Origin: Arthrobacter sp. efr-133-TYG-118
GTDB lineage: Bacteria > Actinomycetota > Actinomycetes > Actinomycetales > Micrococcaceae
Assembly: GCF_030209755.1 (NCBI RefSeq)
Contig: NZ_JARVRH010000004.1
Location: 62,001 to 126,000 of the forward strand
Direction: 5' to 3'
DNA: 64,000 bases
Shown: one piece after another, positions 61,490-64,000 of the stretch
How positions within the stretch are numbered: the first letter of the stretch is position 1
Layout: every line of letters begins with the position of its first letter
Made by a program: the position numbers and the translations under genes
The notes under the pieces: generated by a model
Databases searched by the model: none
Seen by the model: only the letters and a program-made list of their open reading frames with translations
Told to the model about the DNA's origin: nothing

Positions 61490-62290
61490 TTGAGTTCGAT
61501 CATTACCGGCGAGGCCGTAGTCCTTGAACTGCGGCCGGCATCGTTCGGGGCGAGGGCCCTGGGGCTCATGCTCGATGTCGTGGTTCACGTTGTGTTGCTG
61601 TTGGGTCTTTTGTTCCTGCTCAGTATGGCTGCGCCGGATGTGGACGTGGCCGCGGGCCGCGCGATGGCCTTGTCCAGCGTGGTGCTGTGCCTCGTGGTCG
61701 TCCCCGTGGCGGTGGAAACGCTGAGCCGCGGCCGTTCGCTGGGCAAGCTGGCTACCGGGCTCAGGATCGTGCGCGACGACGGCGGATCCATCCGCTTCCG
61801 GCACGCGGTGATCCGCGGGTTGATCGGCTTCCTGGAGATCTACGCTACATTCGGCGGATTGGCCATTGGTGTGGCGCTGTTCAACGACAAATCGAAGAGG
61901 CTCGGAGATGTCGTGGCCGGAACTTATTCGCTCAGGCAGCGCGTTCCCGCTGAACCCAAAATCCTCCCCTATGCCCCTCCATACCTGCAGGCTTGGGTGG
62001 GACTCGCGGACATCGGGAGGGTTCCGGACGGCACGGCGCGGAGGGCCTCGCAGTTCATCCAGCAGGCCTCGCGGATGGCGCCGGACTCACGCGCCCGCCT
62101 GGCCGCGGCCCTCGCAAGCGAACTGGCGGCTTACGTCGCCCCACCGCCGCCGCCCGGAACGACGCCGGAAGGCTACCTGCACGCCGTGTTGGGCGAGCGG
62201 CGGAACCGGGACCTGGAACGGCTGCGCCGCGCAGAACAACGCAGCGCCGTTGTCGGGGATCGACTCAACAGGCTTCCGTTCACGCGCTAG
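61490..62290 (+). CDS. RDD family membrane protein
   Basis: A 266-residue protein. Three to four N-terminal hydrophobic helices include the RDD motifs (ARALGLMLDVVV and SKRLGDVVAGTYSL). A cytosolic C-terminal half (about 150-266) has alpha-helical character and a PPPPPG linker. TTG 61490 (giving MSSIITGEAVV) was chosen because GGGGG lies five bases upstream; TTG 61478 is possible. Divergent from the SpoIIM-family gene, a common actinobacterial pair. Function unknown. Confidence 0.88.
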   Translation: MSSIITGEAVVLELRPASFGARALGLMLDVVVHVVLLLGLLFLLSMAAPDVDVAAGRAMALSSVVLCLVVVPVAVETLSRGRSLGKLATGLRIVRDDGGSIRFRHAVIRGLIGFLEIYATFGGLAIGVALFNDKSKRLGDVVAGTYSLRQRVPAEPKILPYAPPYLQAWVGLADIGRVPDGTARRASQFIQQASRMAPDSRARLAAALASELAAYVAPPPPPGTTPEGYLHAVLGERRNRDLERLRRAEQRSAVVGDRLNRLPFTR

Positions 62291-62355
62291 CCAAGCCCGC
62301 GGCACGCAAGGTGCGCCCCGCCGTCGGGCACCACTGCGGCAAGTCCCGGCAATGC

Positions 62356-63588
62356 TCAGCGCCTCGCGTAGCCGCCCCAGGCAATGTTCCAGTCGCCGAA
62401 TCCTTCAAGCGGCTCCACGGCGGGGGCGCCTGTGTTCAGTACCTGCACCACGTCCCCCGTCCGCATGTTGTTGAAGAACCACGCGGCGTCGGCCGGGAGC
62501 AGCCCAACGCAGCCGTGCGAGACGTTGTAGGCGCCCACGGCCCCGTAGGCCGACGGGAGCGCTTGGTGTACATAGACCCCTGAGTTCGTGAGCCGGTTGG
62601 CGTGCTCGACGACGAGCGGTGCGTAGTAGCCCTTGTCACCGGGTTTGAGGCCGATGCTGCCGGCGTTGAACTTGGAGTGGCGTTCCTGCTCCATGATCAC
62701 GGCGTAGCCGGTGGGCGAGAGCCAGTCCGGGCTGCCGAGGGTGACTGGAGCAGTCTTGACGAGTGCCCCGTCGAAATACACCTTCATGGTCTTGGTCGCA
62801 TCGTCCACTACCGCTATCCGCTGCGGACCGGTCTTGAACGTGGCCTTGACGTTGGAGTTGCCGATCATTCCGTTGCCGAAATCCCGGCCGAACAAAGGCA
62901 TGTCCACTGTCACGCTCGTGTTGGCTGCCCAGAAGGTCTCCGGGCGGATCCGCGCTTTCCGGTCCGAGTACCAGCGCCAGGCCACTTCCTGGCCGGAGGA
63001 AACACTGATCTTCACAGCCTGTTCCATGGCGGCTTTGTCCGCCACGGGCTCGCTGAAGTTGATTTCGATGGGCTGCCCCGAGCCCATGACGGAACCGTCG
63101 TTGGGGAACACCATGGCGTTGGCCTCGTTGGGCGTGGATACCGTGGTAAAGGATTGCGTCTTCCGGGTTTCCCGGCCCGCGCCGTCAACAACGGTAAAGC
63201 CATAACGGTACTCGGTGTTGAACGCCAAGGGATCCAGCGCGGACCAGGTGCTGCCGTCAGCGCTCATCGTTCCCTTGGCGGCCTTGCCGCCCTTTGCCGG
63301 GACGAGCTCTACGTCCTTCAGCGTGCCGTGCACCGCCTTGACGGAAGGCCCGACGGCGGGATTCACCTCGCGGGCACCGTCAAGGGGCGTGATTCCCAGT
63401 TCCACTGCCTTGACGACGGCGGACCACGGTCCGGCAACCGTACGTTGCGGCGATCCCGCTTCCGATTCAACCGCCGTTTGCAGCCAATTCGGGGCTGTTG
63501 CAACACCGATTCCTCCGGCCGCAACGCCGGCACACATCCCCATGATTCCGAGAATCTTCCCGGTCTTGCGTTTCCTTTGCGACGCCAC
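62356..63588 (-). CDS. L,D-transpeptidase with Ig-like domains
   Basis: Forms 3-3 cross-links in peptidoglycan outside the membrane. A 410-residue protein: basic N-terminus and hydrophobic segment (ILGIMGMCAGVAAGGIGVA), two Ig-like domains (about 80-275), and a YkuD catalytic domain (about 280-400) with VYVHQAL and the nucleophile motif SHGCVGLLP. The C-terminus (FGDWNIAWGGYARR) matches that of the neighbouring transpeptidase. GTG 63588 has GGAG seven bases upstream. Confidence 0.92.
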   Translation of the reverse strand: MASQRKRKTGKILGIMGMCAGVAAGGIGVATAPNWLQTAVESEAGSPQRTVAGPWSAVVKAVELGITPLDGAREVNPAVGPSVKAVHGTLKDVELVPAKGGKAAKGTMSADGSTWSALDPLAFNTEYRYGFTVVDGAGRETRKTQSFTTVSTPNEANAMVFPNDGSVMGSGQPIEINFSEPVADKAAMEQAVKISVSSGQEVAWRWYSDRKARIRPETFWAANTSVTVDMPLFGRDFGNGMIGNSNVKATFKTGPQRIAVVDDATKTMKVYFDGALVKTAPVTLGSPDWLSPTGYAVIMEQERHSKFNAGSIGLKPGDKGYYAPLVVEHANRLTNSGVYVHQALPSAYGAVGAYNVSHGCVGLLPADAAWFFNNMRTGDVVQVLNTGAPAVEPLEGFGDWNIAWGGYARR

Positions 63589-63710
63589 AGTGCAACTCCA
63601 CATCCCCCGGCAGAAAGCCAGCCCCCCAAGACTGACCCGCCAAGTCTACCGGGGGTACTGATGCGTCCCGGACAGTGCCGCTAGGCGCACCATGGCAATT
63701 GGCGTACTGG

Positions 63711-64000
63711 TCAATTGGCGTATTGGGCCCACGGGATGTTCCAGTCGCCAAAGCCGTCGTCGAAATTGGCGTAATCGCCCTCGGTATTGACCACCTGGAC
63801 GACGTCACCCGTTGTCATGTTGTCGAACACCCATTTCGCACCGTCAGGTCCCAGCCCGATGCAGCCGTGGGAGAGGTTCGTGACGCCGACGTACTGCATA
63901 GCCGCGTCCGTGGCCTGGTGGATGAACTCGCCGCTGGGCGTCAGGCGCGTGGCGTAGTTGACGTCTAGCTGTCCGTAGTAGGCCGGATCCCCCGGCTTGA
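63711..64000 (-). CDS. L,D-transpeptidase, C-terminal part (cut by window end)
   Basis: The last 96 codons of a second YkuD-domain protein. Visible are LDVNYATRLTPSGEFIHQ, the nucleophile motif NLSHGCIGLGP and the end FGDWNIPWAQYAN. It resembles the C-terminus of the adjacent transpeptidase, so the two are probably tandem paralogues. A short direct repeat (AATTGGCGTA) spans the stop codon. The N-terminal part lies beyond position 64000. Confidence 0.9.
   Translation of the reverse strand, partial: KPGDPAYYGQLDVNYATRLTPSGEFIHQATDAAMQYVGVTNLSHGCIGLGPDGAKWVFDNMTTGDVVQVVNTEGDYANFDDGFGDWNIPWAQYAN

Overview
The window is a piece of a high-GC actinobacterial chromosome, most likely an Arthrobacter-like member of the Micrococcaceae. 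Signs of this are the gene order tatD-rpfB-rsmA-ispE-ABC-F and glmU-prs-rplY-pth, a SufU-type Fe-S scaffold, an RpfB with DUF348 and G5 domains, many GTG/TTG starts, several apparently leaderless genes, and lineage-restricted families (SCO4848-like, DUF2505, TIGR01906, DUF3488/transglutaminase). The genus is an inference from gene content; no rRNA is present.

Layout. 1-5567: 3'-truncated mfd (minus), then a DUF2505 protein, a small membrane protein and the Na+/H+ antiporter nhaA (plus). 5619-8119: a coupled pair on the minus strand, a polysaccharide pyruvyl transferase-like protein followed by a family 2 glycosyltransferase. 8268-10728: two small putative membrane proteins and sufS-sufU. 10851-36822: a 26-kb accessory island. 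It holds five giant STAND-type LuxR regulators (one at the left edge, four in tandem at the right), a processive family 2 glycosyltransferase coupled to a polysaccharide deacetylase homologue that has lost its metal ligands, an intact deacetylase with three SLH repeats, a GH18-like membrane-anchored protein, two paralogous secreted proteins with a double-psi beta-barrel look, and two nucleotide-sugar enzymes. I read it as a system for making, modifying and retaining an extracellular polysaccharide. An imperfect dyad (AGT-N6-TACYYG-NN-TTT) occurs in four intergenic regions of the island and may be a common operator.

37001-41375: core genes pth, rplY, prs, glmU and tRNA-Gln, all minus. 41565-42251: a TetR regulator. 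42271-42940: a non-coding composite repeat element. 42989-49148: ABC-F ATPase, ispE, rsmA, rpfB, tatD (minus). 49334-54440: MoxR ATPase, DUF58 protein and membrane transglutaminase (plus operon). 54604-57212: succinate-semialdehyde dehydrogenase and rsmI (minus). 57281-58942: protein O-mannosyltransferase (plus). 59042-64000: TIGR01906 membrane protein, SpoIIM-family protein, RDD protein and two L,D-transpeptidases, the last cut by the window end.

Repeats. Three copies of a roughly 65-70 bp palindromic element (ends CCCAACT...AGTTGGG) lie at gene ends at 4090, 38555 and 54439. No CRISPR array, insertion sequence, rRNA or prophage was seen.
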